Part shown: piece by piece, positions 1 to 6,605 of the stretch | How positions within the stretch are numbered: the first letter of the stretch is position 1 | Layout of the letters: the number at the start of each line of letters is the position of its first letter | NCBI GenBank assembly: GCA_017861215.1 | Contig: JAGFXN010000033.1 | Coordinates: forward strand, 1-17,091 | Direction of reading: 5' to 3' | DNA: 17,091 bases | Source of the DNA: Deltaproteobacteria bacterium | GTDB lineage: Bacteria; Desulfobacterota; Desulfuromonadia; Geobacterales; DSM-12255 | Program-made: the position numbers and the translations under genes | Notes under the pieces: model-generated | The model's database searches: none | Told to the model about the DNA's origin: nothing | The model's input: the letters and a program-made list of their open reading frames with translations, nothing else

Positions 1-212
1 CCATCGAGTGTTACCCGTGATAGTGTGTAACCTGCTGCCGGTGTCACCGTGAATTCGCCGCTGTTTACTCCTGCCGGGTAGGAGATGTTGCCGGAGGGAT
101 TGATCGTCCCCTGTCCTGACAGCGGCGAGGTCTTGGCATTTACATACCAGGCGTTGGCAAAGGCAGGCAACATGAGGAGGACGATGAATATCACGAATAA
201 TTTTCTGAACAT
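1..212 (-). CDS. Secreted protein with bacterial (InlB B-like) repeat domain, N-terminal fragment
   Basis: Only the first 70 codons are present; the gene runs off the left edge. The ATG at 212-210 is preceded by AAGGAG (complement of 221-226). Residues 1-19 form a signal peptide: MFRKLF, a hydrophobic core, then a likely cleavage after AFANA. The mature part begins WYVNAKTSPLSGQGTINPSG and continues with GEFTVTPAAGYTLSRVTLDG. This matches the 'GxIxPsG...Gxxxxftv.paaGYtl..v.vDG' pattern of the divergent InlB B-repeat family, found in large exported surface proteins of environmental bacteria. The family call is pattern recognition from one repeat. Full length, anchoring and function cannot be seen. 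Confidence 0.75.
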   Translation of the reverse strand, partial: MFRKLFVIFIVLLMLPAFANAWYVNAKTSPLSGQGTINPSGNISYPAGVNSGEFTVTPAAGYTLSRVTLD

Positions 213-518
213 AGAGACTCTCCTTCAACCCCGGCGAATAGCCAATTTTATTCAAAAAATGTGCCATTCCACTCGCAGCAGACATGGCGGACAGGTGCCC
301 CTGACGGCTCAACCTTTGCTGCACCTAACTAACATCAGATTATTAAATTATATGCACGTAGCGTGGCGGGGAAAAGATTTGTGCAATCATTGTTTCTGGA
401 TGAAACAAATATGATTAAGCCCGGATAGACCGTCTCATTATCAGTTAAATAACACGGGGAAAGACCGTTTGTACTTGTCAATTGCCGTAATGTCGAGTTT
501 CACGGTCTTTCTTCTTAT
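213..518. other. Intergenic region between divergent genes, with inverted repeats
   Basis: No convincing gene is present; the reading frame over 85-414 on the plus strand mostly covers the antisense of the secreted-protein gene. Two inverted repeats are visible. AGGTGC (293-298) pairs with GCACCT (321-326), enclosed by CAGCA (276-280) and TGCTG, which would lie in the 5' leader of the minus-strand gene. A 10-bp repeat, GAAAGACCGT (459-468) and ACGGTCTTTC (502-511), is separated by 33 nt and followed by a short pyrimidine run. Either could be a weak terminator or a leader structure. Confidence 0.4.
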
Positions 519-590
519 CTTTGCATCAAGCACCCGCTGACGGGTCAAACTGCAAAGCCGGCCAACAAGCTCTGCCGGTAAGTGGCGCAC
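519..590 (+). ncRNA. Candidate structured leader RNA, GEMM (cyclic dinucleotide) riboswitch-like
   Basis: The outer stem is CTTTGCA (519-525) with TGCAAAG (551-557). It encloses the hairpin ACCCG-CTGA-CGGGT (532-545). A second hairpin follows, CCGGC (558-562) with GCCGG (574-578), then TAAGTGGCGC. The string TGCAAAGCCGGCCAA followed by CCGGTAAGT resembles the GCAAAGCC...CCGGTAGGTAGC part of class-I cyclic-di-GMP (GEMM) riboswitches, which are common in Geobacter, but the GGCAAACC part is not recognisable. It ends about 60 nt before the DUF2628 gene, the right place for a riboswitch. Treat it as a structured leader of uncertain class. Confidence 0.25.
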
Positions 591-651
591 TTCCCTTGAA
601 TTTGACGCCGCAGAGTCAACCTATTTCTTGGTAACTTCAAGGTTATGCTCT

Positions 652-1134
652 ATGATGCCCGAACGAATCATGCCGTTATCACGGAATGATTTCCGTTTTT
701 ATCACACAAATTCCAACTACTATATCCAGAGCTTCTCAAAGTTCACAATCACCGGGCGAGAAAAGTTTTGTGTCACCTGGAATTGGTCGTGTTTCGGCTT
801 TACGTTTCTATGGATGCTGTACAGAAAGATGTATTTTCTCTCAATAATCACTTTTGTCGTGTTCTGCCTGCCCGGAATCAATATCCTGCTGCACATTGGA
901 GCAGGAATCGCCGGCAATTACCTTTATTACAAGCATGTGAAAGAGAAGATACTTGAAATACGGGCAACCCAATCATCACCAAATTATGTTCCGGTGCTGC
1001 AGGAGATTGGTGGCGTCAATCAGTGGGTTATTACCTTGGGACTCATCGTCTGCATTGTAATGGCACTTCTCTTTGCGGTCTTCTTCTCGGCAATCATGAC
1101 ATCAATGGGGCATTATACGGGTATTACCATATAG
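652..1134 (+). CDS. DUF2628 family membrane protein
   Basis: A 160-residue protein if read from the ATG at 652, which has AAGG (639-642) nine bases upstream. An in-frame TTG at 628 lacks such a site. The signature WNWSCFGFTFLWMLYRKMY (about residues 42-60) is the hallmark of DUF2628: an amphipathic aromatic stretch leading into the first membrane segment. A hydrophobic stretch follows at about 60-80, then the basic YYKHVKEKILEI, a polar loop and a C-terminal membrane helix (about residues 128-150). The family has no assigned enzymatic role; members are small inner-membrane proteins. It stands alone, with the possible structured RNA upstream as its only hint of regulation. A somewhat unusual composition (many Asn, Phe, Tyr) suggests accessory origin. 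Confidence 0.7.
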   Translation: MMPERIMPLSRNDFRFYHTNSNYYIQSFSKFTITGREKFCVTWNWSCFGFTFLWMLYRKMYFLSIITFVVFCLPGINILLHIGAGIAGNYLYYKHVKEKILEIRATQSSPNYVPVLQEIGGVNQWVITLGLIVCIVMALLFAVFFSAIMTSMGHYTGITI

Positions 1135-1375
1135 GTTGCTGCAAGCGGGTGCGGCACTGAATAGTGCTATTCATGCAGATGATCAGCTGTTTATGGGATG
1201 GTGCCGCCTCTTGTTTCATTTTCATTGCACATGCAGTGCTCGCCGGAGCAGGCAGGCGTATTATGCCATCACCTGAGACTTTTTATTCATTTTGCGGTAC
1301 AGAGGCAGAAATCGATCTTGAGTGATGCCCCGAAAAGTGTCGGGAGTGCCGGTACCCTTAACAGGCGAACCAGCT

Positions 1376-1654
1376 TTATGAATACTTGTGCCTGTCAAGA
1401 ATACTCACCGCAATATCAGAGGTACCGATCCTGGTGACATGGTAATTAAAGCCGTCAGGGTGCGTTTTCTGATCGTCATAAAAATATATCACGCATTCAT
1501 CGCCGATTTTAACCTCTGGGGGTGAATCATCAAAATGCACATCCATAGCCACGATGGACAGGTTTTTGATGGTTGCCGGATACGATGCACCATTCCAATG
1601 CAATTGGCATGTCTTGTTGCAATCAAGTCTTGCATTACATCTATTGTTTTGCAT
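1376..1654 (-). CDS. PilZ-like domain protein, degenerate c-di-GMP motif
   Basis: A 92-residue protein with ATG at 1654 and GAAGG (complement of 1665-1669) upstream. It starts with an RxxxR motif (R5-C-N-A-R9), then a beta-rich segment, then NLSIVAMDVHF (residues 31-41) in the place of the PilZ D/NxSxxG motif. The glycine is replaced by alanine (A36). The remainder (IGDECVIYFYDD, HVTRIGTSDIAVSI) follows the beta-barrel pattern of PilZ proteins. Single-domain PilZ proteins usually act as c-di-GMP effectors in motility, exopolysaccharide or gene control. Here RxxxR is intact but the second motif is imperfect, so ligand binding is uncertain. There is no operon partner, and a terminator-like hairpin lies about 75 nt upstream. 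Confidence 0.65.
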   Translation of the reverse strand: MQNNRCNARLDCNKTCQLHWNGASYPATIKNLSIVAMDVHFDDSPPEVKIGDECVIYFYDDQKTHPDGFNYHVTRIGTSDIAVSILDRHKYS

Positions 1655-1729
1655 GACGCACCTTCATTACATTAGAATAATTTTATTCAAGTCTATTCCC
1701 GTATCCCCTTTTGTCAATATAGAGCCGTT

Positions 1730-1767
1730 AAAAAACCGGGAAACCTGACAGGGAACCCGGCTTTTTT
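1730..1767. terminator. Bidirectional terminator-like hairpin
   Basis: An A-run then CCGGG (1736-1740) pairs with CCCGG (1756-1760), followed by C and six T. Because A-run and T-run flank the stem, it could act on both strands. The loop is 15 nt and the stem short. On the minus strand it would stop transcription arriving from the tRNA/lipoprotein side before the PilZ-like gene. Confidence 0.5.
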
Positions 1768-1837
1768 CGTTGCATTTTCCACTGGCAGACATCAACAAGT
1801 ATGAACAGGGTATGATTGTAACCAGCTGAAAAAGGAA

Positions 1838-1917
1838 CAGGGAGTCAGCCACTGGCTAACCCCCTGTTATTCTTGTCGCGCTTGGAAGGATTCGAACTCC
1901 GACCTACGGATTCGTAG
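1838..1917 (-). repeat. tRNA-Arg 3'-half fragment 1 with terminator remnant
   Basis: Bases 1874-1917 match the 3' part of the intact tRNA-Arg (3609-3653), from inside the anticodon loop through the T arm and acceptor strand to the CCA position, with two substitutions in the acceptor/T-arm region plus one substitution and one deletion in the T stem. Bases 1838-1866 form a hairpin (CAGGGAGTCAGCC with GGCTAACCCCCTG) whose right arm repeats the GCTAACCCCCTG of the intact tRNA's terminator. The copy therefore includes downstream flank as well. Similarity stops abruptly after GATTCGTAG. It cannot make a functional tRNA. Confidence 0.8.
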
Positions 1918-2128
1918 AGCAAAAGCAGGCGGCTGAAAGTTTTGCATGCTGCCTGAAGTGGCTGAGGTTATATGATGATTCATAGGACGGGAGCGGGAGA
2001 GTCTTGCATGTAATTCTCCTGCCCCGTTCCTGAATGTAGCACATTTTCCCAGGTTATCGCTTGCAACTTCCACAGGCAGTCAGGGGCTGAACGCCGCCGC
2101 TAATGGAAAGGATCGGTGTCAGTTTAAG

Positions 2129-2710
2129 CTATTTGGTTGACTCTTGCTGCTTGCCTGTATCCCCGGTCTCCTCCGAAGCTGAAGGTTGGGGACGAGACGC
2201 GGAAATATTGGCAAGGATTAAAGGTTTCATCAAATCATAAGCAGTAAGACCCTTGCCTTCTGCCGAATCTGAAAGGATGAGTTCCCAGAGGAGTCTGCCA
2301 GTGGCAACCTCGACCATCTTGGCGGTGACGGAAACAGTACAGCGGTTCGTGTCGGGCGAGTAAAGGACAGGTGTACAAGAGAATGCATTGACACTGCCGA
2401 AAACCAGCGTCGTCAGATTCTTTGCCAGTAGGGCGCTGCGCACCTCGTCATTCAGGCCGTAATCATAAAACTTATCCTGGCTTGCTACAGTGGTGGTAAA
2501 GCTGCTGTCTATGACTGTGTATCCATTTATAATCAGCTTCTGCGCCACCCAATTGGCGGCTTGCTGTCCCATCGGCCCCTTGACGACGGAAGAAAACGGC
2601 ATCAACGCCACGGTTCTGGCCACTGGGGGTTCAATCTGGGGATATTTTTGAAAGGAAGCGCAACCGAGCAAGGAAATACAGAGCAAAAGTGCACACATGA
2701 CGAGTCTCAT
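2129..2710 (-). CDS. Outer-membrane-type lipoprotein, CsgG/LpoB-like fold
   Basis: A 193-residue protein from the ATG at 2710, with AAGGAGG (complement of 2720-2726) upstream; a TTG one codon earlier is less likely. The N-terminus is a lipoprotein signal peptide with lipobox L14-L15-G16-C17. Residues about 33-70 (VALMPFSSVVKGPMGQQAANWVAQKLIINGYTVIDSS) and the later VFGSVNAF and AKMVEVATGRLLWELILS match the CsgG-family pattern: a leading strand 'vaVmpF', a helix with 'la..L...G..vidr', then 'G.v' and 'D..TG..lw' near the end. Family members are periplasmic-facing lipoproteins in secretion pores or cell-envelope assembly, but the partner cannot be told here. The C-terminal 25 residues are polar and low-complexity. 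It is flanked on both sides by tRNA-Arg fragments, so it may belong to an inserted segment. Confidence 0.75.
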   Translation of the reverse strand: MRLVMCALLLCISLLGCASFQKYPQIEPPVARTVALMPFSSVVKGPMGQQAANWVAQKLIINGYTVIDSSFTTTVASQDKFYDYGLNDEVRSALLAKNLTTLVFGSVNAFSCTPVLYSPDTNRCTVSVTAKMVEVATGRLLWELILSDSAEGKGLTAYDLMKPLILANISASRPQPSASEETGDTGKQQESTK

Positions 2711-2964
2711 CAAAGAAACCTCCTTACTCCGGCGTGAATAATGTACAAAGTAGTAGTGGTGAAAAGCCTACCACTCAGGACTTATCTTCGTCAATGCTAT
2801 TTCTTCCAGCAATAGGCAGGCTGACCTGCCCCAGATTAGAGAGCCTCTTCAGAAATGGGGATGGTTTTTTATCCCCTTTCCCATCACCTGTTACTCATGC
2901 GTTACCCGCAAAGGAGTTGAACAACAAAAGGTCTACAGCATGAACTGTAACTACCTGTTATTAT

Positions 2965-3009
2965 TGGCGCGCCTGGAGAGATTCAAACTCCCGACCTATG
3001 GATTCGTAG
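2965..3009 (-). repeat. tRNA-Arg 3'-half fragment 2
   Basis: Forty-five bases match the 3' half of the intact tRNA-Arg(ACG) at 3609-3653 with five transitions and no gap, beginning in the anticodon loop and ending at the CCA. The left flank CCTGTTATT and right flank AGAG are shared with fragment 1 (1874-1917) but not with the intact gene, so the two fragments are sister copies. The substitutions are all C/T or A/G, as expected of decay without selection. Confidence 0.8.
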
Positions 3010-3077
3010 AGTAGTCACTGTTCTTCAAGGCTGGGGTTGTGTTCTGAATGTAGGTCATATGGGTAGAGGGTAATAAA

Positions 3078-3108
3078 CAGGCTGGCCAGATAGATCCCGG
3101 TCAGCCTT
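3078..3108 (-). terminator. Terminator-like hairpin after the small membrane ORF
   Basis: AGGCTGGCC (3079-3087) pairs imperfectly with the CCGGTCAGCCT segment (3098-3108). On the minus strand it is followed by TGTTTATTA, a weak T-rich tail. It lies about 35 nt past the stop of the 39-residue ORF. Confidence 0.4.
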
Positions 3109-3141
3109 TGTTAGTGATATTGCAGTTCGAGCCTAGTCATC

Positions 3142-3261
3142 TCATTCATCTCCAGCCATCAAGTCTGTATGATGCATTTTAGGATGGTCAAGATAGCCAA
3201 TCCACGGAGCGACGACTAATGCGATCAATCCGGCTATAAAAATCATCATAAATACTGACAT
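3142..3261 (-). CDS. Small single-pass membrane protein (39 aa), unknown function
   Basis: ATG at 3261, stop TGA at 3142. A strong GGGGGTG lies about six bases upstream. The translation begins MSVFMMIFIAGLIALVVAPW and continues IGYLDHPKMHHTDLMAGDE: one hydrophobic helix (residues 2-20), then a short polar tail with three histidines and an acidic end. The ribosome site, the helix and the hairpin after the stop argue for a real gene. It is not recognised as a known small subunit; KdpF- and CydX-like peptides were considered, but the tail does not fit. It stands alone between the second tRNA fragment and the inverted tRNA fragment. Confidence 0.5.
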   Translation of the reverse strand: MSVFMMIFIAGLIALVVAPWIGYLDHPKMHHTDLMAGDE

Positions 3262-3430
3262 GGCCCACACCCCCTTTAACTGACTTGATATGCTTCTCTA
3301 TATTCATATTATAATATTATTGCGAGCGGAGAGCTATACAAATTTCATAGGGGAGGGTCAGTGGCATGATTGATGATTCTGGTTTAGGTTCTGGCTTAGA
3401 GTCAGTCCTACAGATATTCCTCTATATGCC

Positions 3431-3528
3431 ATTACGCGCTTGTAGCTCAACAGGTGAGCTACGCGAGGCTATGCAACAGGTTTTGCCGTAGGCATATCTG
3501 TTATGCCGAGATAGTAGCAACGGACTAC
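3431..3528 (+). repeat. Inverted, split copy of the tRNA-Arg 5' half
   Basis: Bases 3431-3449 on the plus strand are an exact 19-base copy, in opposite orientation, of the intact tRNA's first 14 bases plus five bases of upstream flank (3672-3690). Bases 3516-3528 (AGCAACGGACTAC) repeat the D-stem/anticodon-stem part of the same tRNA (3650-3662). The intervening 66 bases are unrelated to a tRNA and contain the perfect hairpin GTAGCTC-AACAGGT-GAGCTAC (3442-3462). The copy lacks the T arm and 3' acceptor strand. Confidence 0.75.
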
Positions 3529-3567
3529 AATATTAGATCATCTGTGTCAAGATCTGCGTCAGAAGAC

Positions 3568-3600
3568 AAAAAAAGAGGGCTAGCTGTGAGCTAACCCCCT
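3568..3600 (-). terminator. Rho-independent terminator of tRNA-Arg
   Basis: On the minus strand, AGGGGGTTAGCT and AGCTAGCCCT form a stem with a three-base loop, followed by CT and seven T. It begins nine bases after the tRNA 3' end. Confidence 0.8.
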
Positions 3601-3608
3601 GAAAAGTT

Positions 3609-3685
3609 TGGCGCGCTTGGAGGGATTCGAACCCCCGACCTACGGATTCGTAGTCCGTTGCTCTATCCAGCTGAGCTACAAGCGC
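3609..3685 (-). tRNA. tRNA-Arg (anticodon ACG)
   Basis: A 77-nt cloverleaf on the minus strand. The acceptor stem is GCGCTTG/CAAGCGC with discriminator G and encoded CCA (3609-3611). The D arm is GCTC...GAGC, and the anticodon stem ACGGA/TCCGT carries loop CTACGAA, reading anticodon ACG. The T arm is GGGGG-TTCGAAT-CCCTC with one G-U pair. The A34 should be edited to inosine to read CGU/CGC/CGA. It is followed by its own terminator and faces away from the hem operon. Confidence 0.95.
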
Positions 3686-3713
3686 GTAATTAATGGCAAT
3701 TATTCTGTTTTTA

Positions 3714-3749
3714 TTGACTTTTACACCCAGTTGCCAGTAATCTGGCAAC
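3714..3749 (+). promoter_or_regulatory. Candidate sigma-70 promoter of the hem operon overlapped by a dyad
   Basis: TTGACT (3714-3719), an 18-bp spacer and TAATCT (3738-3743) make a fair -35/-10 pair about 80 bp upstream of the first hem-operon start. A perfect 8-bp dyad, GTTGCCAG-TAAT-CTGGCAAC (3730-3749), is centred on the -10 and looks like an operator. Confidence 0.4.
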
Positions 3750-3821
3750 ACAAGAACGATATAAATATCAGACTGTTCACGTAATTGCAATACTTTTTCG
3801 GACTGCTGCCGGAGCCTCCAG

Positions 3822-4493
3822 ATGGGTTACCTCTCTTTTAATCTGCAGATAGAAGGCAAAGCTATCATTGTCATCGGCGGGGGAACGGTTGCCGAGCGGA
3901 AAGTTGCCAACATACTTGCTGCCGGGGCAAAGCTGACCGTAATCTCACCGACCGTAACCCATGAATTGCAAAGACTTCGGGATTCAGGAAAGATCCGGCA
4001 TTCCTCCAGAAAATTCCAGCCTGGTGACTCTGCAGAAGCATTCATGGTTATTGCGGCGACCAACGACCATGCAGCCAACAGGGCAGTTGCTGCCGAGGCA
4101 GCATCCCTGGGGATACTGGCTGAGATCACCGACAATCCAGCCGCGGGGAATGTTACCTCGCCGGCCGTCATCAGACAGGGTGATCTTTCCATCGCCATCT
4201 CCACCAACAACATGGCACCGGCGCTGTCAGCGGCCATAAAAAAAGAGCTGACGCCGCTTTTTGGTCCGGAATATGCGAAAAGCGTGCGCCTGCTCGGCAG
4301 TATCCGTGAAAAGCTGTTGACTGAAGGTGCCGCCACTACGTACAATACGAAGGTTTTAAGAGACCTTGCCGAAAAGCTCCCGGCACTTTTTGCATCCGGA
4401 GCAGAGGGCGAGATTGATAGACTTCTACAGAAACACCTGGGTGCCGACTACGGTCTTGCATCCTTTGAGTCGGCAACCGGGGAGAATCAATGA
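3822..4493 (+). CDS. Precorrin-2 dehydrogenase / sirohydrochlorin ferrochelatase (siroheme synthase, Met8/CysG-N type)
   Basis: A 223-residue cytoplasmic enzyme that oxidises precorrin-2 to sirohydrochlorin with NAD+ and inserts iron to give siroheme. The N-terminal Rossmann motif VIGGGTVAERKV (residues 17-28) binds NAD. TDNPAAGNVTSPAVIRQGDLSIAISTNNMAPALSAAIKKEL (about 103-143) matches the conserved core, including the Asp before NP in the position of the catalytic Asp of Met8/CysG. Length is typical of stand-alone Met8-like proteins; there is no methyltransferase domain, so uroporphyrinogen-III methylation must be done by another protein. ATG 3822 has GGAG (3811-3814) seven bases upstream. 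Its TGA overlaps the next gene's ATG by four bases, so the two are probably translationally coupled. It is the first gene of the tetrapyrrole operon. Confidence 0.9.
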   Translation: MGYLSFNLQIEGKAIIVIGGGTVAERKVANILAAGAKLTVISPTVTHELQRLRDSGKIRHSSRKFQPGDSAEAFMVIAATNDHAANRAVAAEAASLGILAEITDNPAAGNVTSPAVIRQGDLSIAISTNNMAPALSAAIKKELTPLFGPEYAKSVRLLGSIREKLLTEGAATTYNTKVLRDLAEKLPALFASGAEGEIDRLLQKHLGADYGLASFESATGENQ

Positions 4494-5242
4494 ACGCCTC
4501 TCTTTTTTATAGCACCTTCGCTGCCTACCTGGCGGCAACAGTCTGCTACCTTTTTGTCATCCATATACTCTTCACTCTCAACCGCTACCTCGAGTCGGGG
4601 CATACGCCGATAACCAACCTGCACGAATCGCTCTCCTTCTTCAGCATGGCGGTAGTAGGGGTGTTCATCTTTATTGAACGGCGCTTCAAGATGCTGGTGC
4701 TCGGCTCCTTCGTCACCCCGGTCGCGCTCCTCCTGATGGCTGTCTCCGCTCTCTTCCCGGCAGCCATTGTCCCGCTCAATCCGGCGCTAAAAAGTAAATG
4801 GCTCGTTCTGCATACTGTTGTCGCCTTTCTCGGTTATGCCTGTTTTGCCGTGGCTTTCGGCGCGGCGATCATCTATCTGATGCAGGAGCGGTTTCTCAAG
4901 CGGAAGAAGTTGGGTGGCTTGTTCCAGAAACTGCCTTCTCTCAATACTCTGGACGATATCAACTATCGCTGCCTGACTTTCGGCTTTCCACTCCTGACGG
5001 TAGCCATCATTTCCGGTGCAATCTGGGCGGAAACGGCTTGGGGAACCTACTGGAGCTGGGATCCGAAGGAAACCTGGTCGCTCATCACCTGGTTCGTGTA
5101 CGCCGCACTGCTGCACGGCCGACTGACAACCGGCTGGCGGGGGAAGAAAGCCGCCATCCTTTCCATCATCGGCTTCTTTGTCATGCTGTTTACTTTCCTC
5201 GGGGTAAATCTTTTGATGACCGGTCTTCACACCTACAAATAA
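4490..5242 (+). CDS. ccsA: Cytochrome c biogenesis protein CcsA/ResC (HemX-like)
   Basis: A 250-residue polytopic inner-membrane protein with about eight hydrophobic segments. It has the tryptophan-rich haem-handling motif WGTYWSWDPKETW (residues 184-196), and conserved histidines H108 (LVLHTVVAFLGYA), H209 (ALLHGRL) and H247 (GLHTY), as in CcsA-type cytochrome c synthetase subunits that present haem to apocytochromes outside the membrane (System II). The N-terminal NLHESLSFF stretch is also typical. Sitting between siroheme synthase and hemA, it also matches 'HemX' proteins, which can modulate glutamyl-tRNA reductase level; sequence alone does not separate the roles. No CcsB/ResB partner is in the window. 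ATG 4490 overlaps the upstream gene's stop. Confidence 0.85.
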   Translation: MNASLFYSTFAAYLAATVCYLFVIHILFTLNRYLESGHTPITNLHESLSFFSMAVVGVFIFIERRFKMLVLGSFVTPVALLLMAVSALFPAAIVPLNPALKSKWLVLHTVVAFLGYACFAVAFGAAIIYLMQERFLKRKKLGGLFQKLPSLNTLDDINYRCLTFGFPLLTVAIISGAIWAETAWGTYWSWDPKETWSLITWFVYAALLHGRLTTGWRGKKAAILSIIGFFVMLFTFLGVNLLMTGLHTYK

Positions 5243-5288
5243 TGGATTTTTTTCATAAAGACCCCTCTTGTCTTGAGGCACTATTGAT

Positions 5289-6593
5289 ATGAACATAGTT
5301 GTAGTCGGGCTTTCACATAAAACCGCAGCGGTAGAGATCAGGGAGAAGATCGCCTTCTCTCCCACCCAGATGGAGAAGCCGCTCGACATGCTGGTTGCGC
5401 TGGACGGCATTACTGAAGGAGTGATCGTTTCCACCTGTAACCGTGTCGAGGTGTACGTAACCACGCGCGATATTGCCGGCGGCATCGCCAGGGTCAAGCG
5501 CTTCCTTGCCGATTATCACGACTTCCCCCTCGACACACTTGATCATCACCTCTACTCGCTGCATGGCGAGGATGCGATCCGCCATGTCTTCCGGGTCGCC
5601 TCAAGCCTTGACTCCATGGTAGTGGGTGAACCGCAGATTCTGGGACAGATCAAGACCTCCTACGGCTACGCCGCCGAGTACCGGTCTTCCGGCATCATTC
5701 TCAACCGCTTCCTGCACAAGGCGTTTTCCGTTGCCAAGCGGGTGCGCACCGAAACGAAGATCGCCTCTTCTGCCGTATCGGTAGCCTTTGCCGCCGTGGA
5801 GCTGGCCAGAAAGATTTTCAGCGATCTTGGCGATAAGACCGTCATGCTCATCGGCGCCGGCGAGATGTGCGAACTTGCCGCCAAGCACTTTCTCAACAAC
5901 GGCGTCCGGGGGCTGATGGTCACCAACCGGACCTTTGAGCGGGCGGAAAAACTTGCCGAGGAATTCGACGGCAAGGCTGTCCGTTTTGACGAACTCTTTG
6001 AACAGCTGCACAAGGCTGACATCATTCTCTCTTCCACCGGTGCACCGCATACGATTATCGGCGCCCGCGATCTGGATGAGGTCATGCGCCGCCGCAGGCA
6101 GAAGCCGATGTTCTTCATCGATATTGCCATTCCGCGGGATATTGACCCTGCTGTCAACGATGTGGAAAACGTGTACCTGTATACGGTTGACGACCTCCAG
6201 GAGGTGGTTTCAGCCAATCTCCAGCAGCGCAATGAAGAGGCAAAGAAGGCGGAAGAAATAGTAAACCAGGAGATCGGCCAGTTCTTCAAGTGGCTCTCTT
6301 CGCTGGAAGTCACGCCGACTATTGTCGCCCTGCGCAGCAAATTTGACGAGGTGCGTCGCGCCGAACTGGAAAAAACTCTCGCGAACTGGAAAGACATCCC
6401 GCCGGACGGTCAGAAAAAACTTGAAGCCCTGACCAATGCCATCATGAACAAGCTGCTGCATCCGCCGACCGCGCTCCTGAAGAAGGCCGGACAGGGCGGC
6501 CGGACAGACCTTTATGTCGATGCCCTGCGGACAATTTTCGAACTGGAGATCGGCGGCGTTCCCAACGAGGAACTGGGCGAACTGGAAGAATAA
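5289..6593 (+). CDS. hemA: Glutamyl-tRNA reductase
   Basis: A 434-residue enzyme, typical length, that reduces glutamyl-tRNA(Glu) to glutamate-1-semialdehyde, the first committed step of C5-pathway tetrapyrrole synthesis. The catalytic cysteine is C50 in VSTCNRVEVY, and SLDSMVVGEPQILGQIK (residues 106-122) is the substrate-domain signature. The NADPH Rossmann motif is MLIGAGEMCELAAKHF (186-201), and the C-terminal dimerisation helices follow (from about 310). ATG 5289 has a weak GAGG (5275-5278) ten bases upstream. The gene follows ccsA by 46 nt and precedes hemC, an order common in Geobacter-type genomes. No key residue is missing. Confidence 0.97.
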   Translation: MNIVVVGLSHKTAAVEIREKIAFSPTQMEKPLDMLVALDGITEGVIVSTCNRVEVYVTTRDIAGGIARVKRFLADYHDFPLDTLDHHLYSLHGEDAIRHVFRVASSLDSMVVGEPQILGQIKTSYGYAAEYRSSGIILNRFLHKAFSVAKRVRTETKIASSAVSVAFAAVELARKIFSDLGDKTVMLIGAGEMCELAAKHFLNNGVRGLMVTNRTFERAEKLAEEFDGKAVRFDELFEQLHKADIILSSTGAPHTIIGARDLDEVMRRRRQKPMFFIDIAIPRDIDPAVNDVENVYLYTVDDLQEVVSANLQQRNEEAKKAEEIVNQEIGQFFKWLSSLEVTPTIVALRSKFDEVRRAELEKTLANWKDIPPDGQKKLEALTNAIMNKLLHPPTALLKKAGQGGRTDLYVDALRTIFELEIGGVPNEELGELEE

Positions 6594-6605
6594 CAAAAAC
6601 AGGCA

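Larger units (their letters stand above)
1655..2128. other. Intergenic region carrying a terminator-like hairpin and a tRNA fragment
   Basis: No credible gene in 474 bases. It holds the terminator-like hairpin at 1730-1767, the tRNA-Arg 3' fragment at 1874-1917 with a terminator remnant at 1838-1866, and an imperfect hairpin pairing ACGGGAGCGGGAGA (1987-2000) with TCTCCTGCCCCGT (2015-2027). The last lies downstream of the lipoprotein gene but has no T-run on that strand. The element at 2029-2045 (CTGAATGTAG then CACAT) is echoed at 3042-3060, downstream of the second tRNA fragment. Confidence 0.5.
2711..3141. other. Intergenic region with second tRNA fragment
   Basis: No supported gene; the plus-strand frame at 2734-2943 lacks a family signal and a good ribosome site. 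The region holds the lipoprotein leader, the second tRNA fragment (2965-3009) and a terminator-like hairpin (3078-3108). Confidence 0.5.
3262..3608. other. Intergenic region upstream of the small ORF
   Basis: AT-rich promoter-like sequence (3296-3345) precedes the small ORF on the minus strand. The remainder holds the inverted tRNA 5' fragment (3431-3528) and the tRNA terminator (3568-3600). No protein gene is supported. Confidence 0.5.

Noticed and set aside
85..414. 109-aa plus-strand reading frame
   Set aside because: It overlaps antisense to a signal-peptide protein with a good ribosome site and has no coherent domain.
1867..2073. 68-aa minus-strand reading frame
   Set aside because: Its end (RRSEFESFQARQE) is the translated tRNA fragment; no ribosome site or family signal.
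2734..2943. 69-aa plus-strand reading frame
   Set aside because: No ribosome site, no hydrophobic or domain pattern, located in decayed intergenic DNA.
3533..3790. 85-aa minus-strand reading frame
   Set aside because: It translates the tRNA-Arg gene; VAQLDRATDYESVGRGFESLQARQ is the familiar product of reading a tRNA as protein.
4787..5497. 236-aa minus-strand reading frame
   Set aside because: Antisense to ccsA and hemA, which have full catalytic motifs; typical GC-rich shadow frame.
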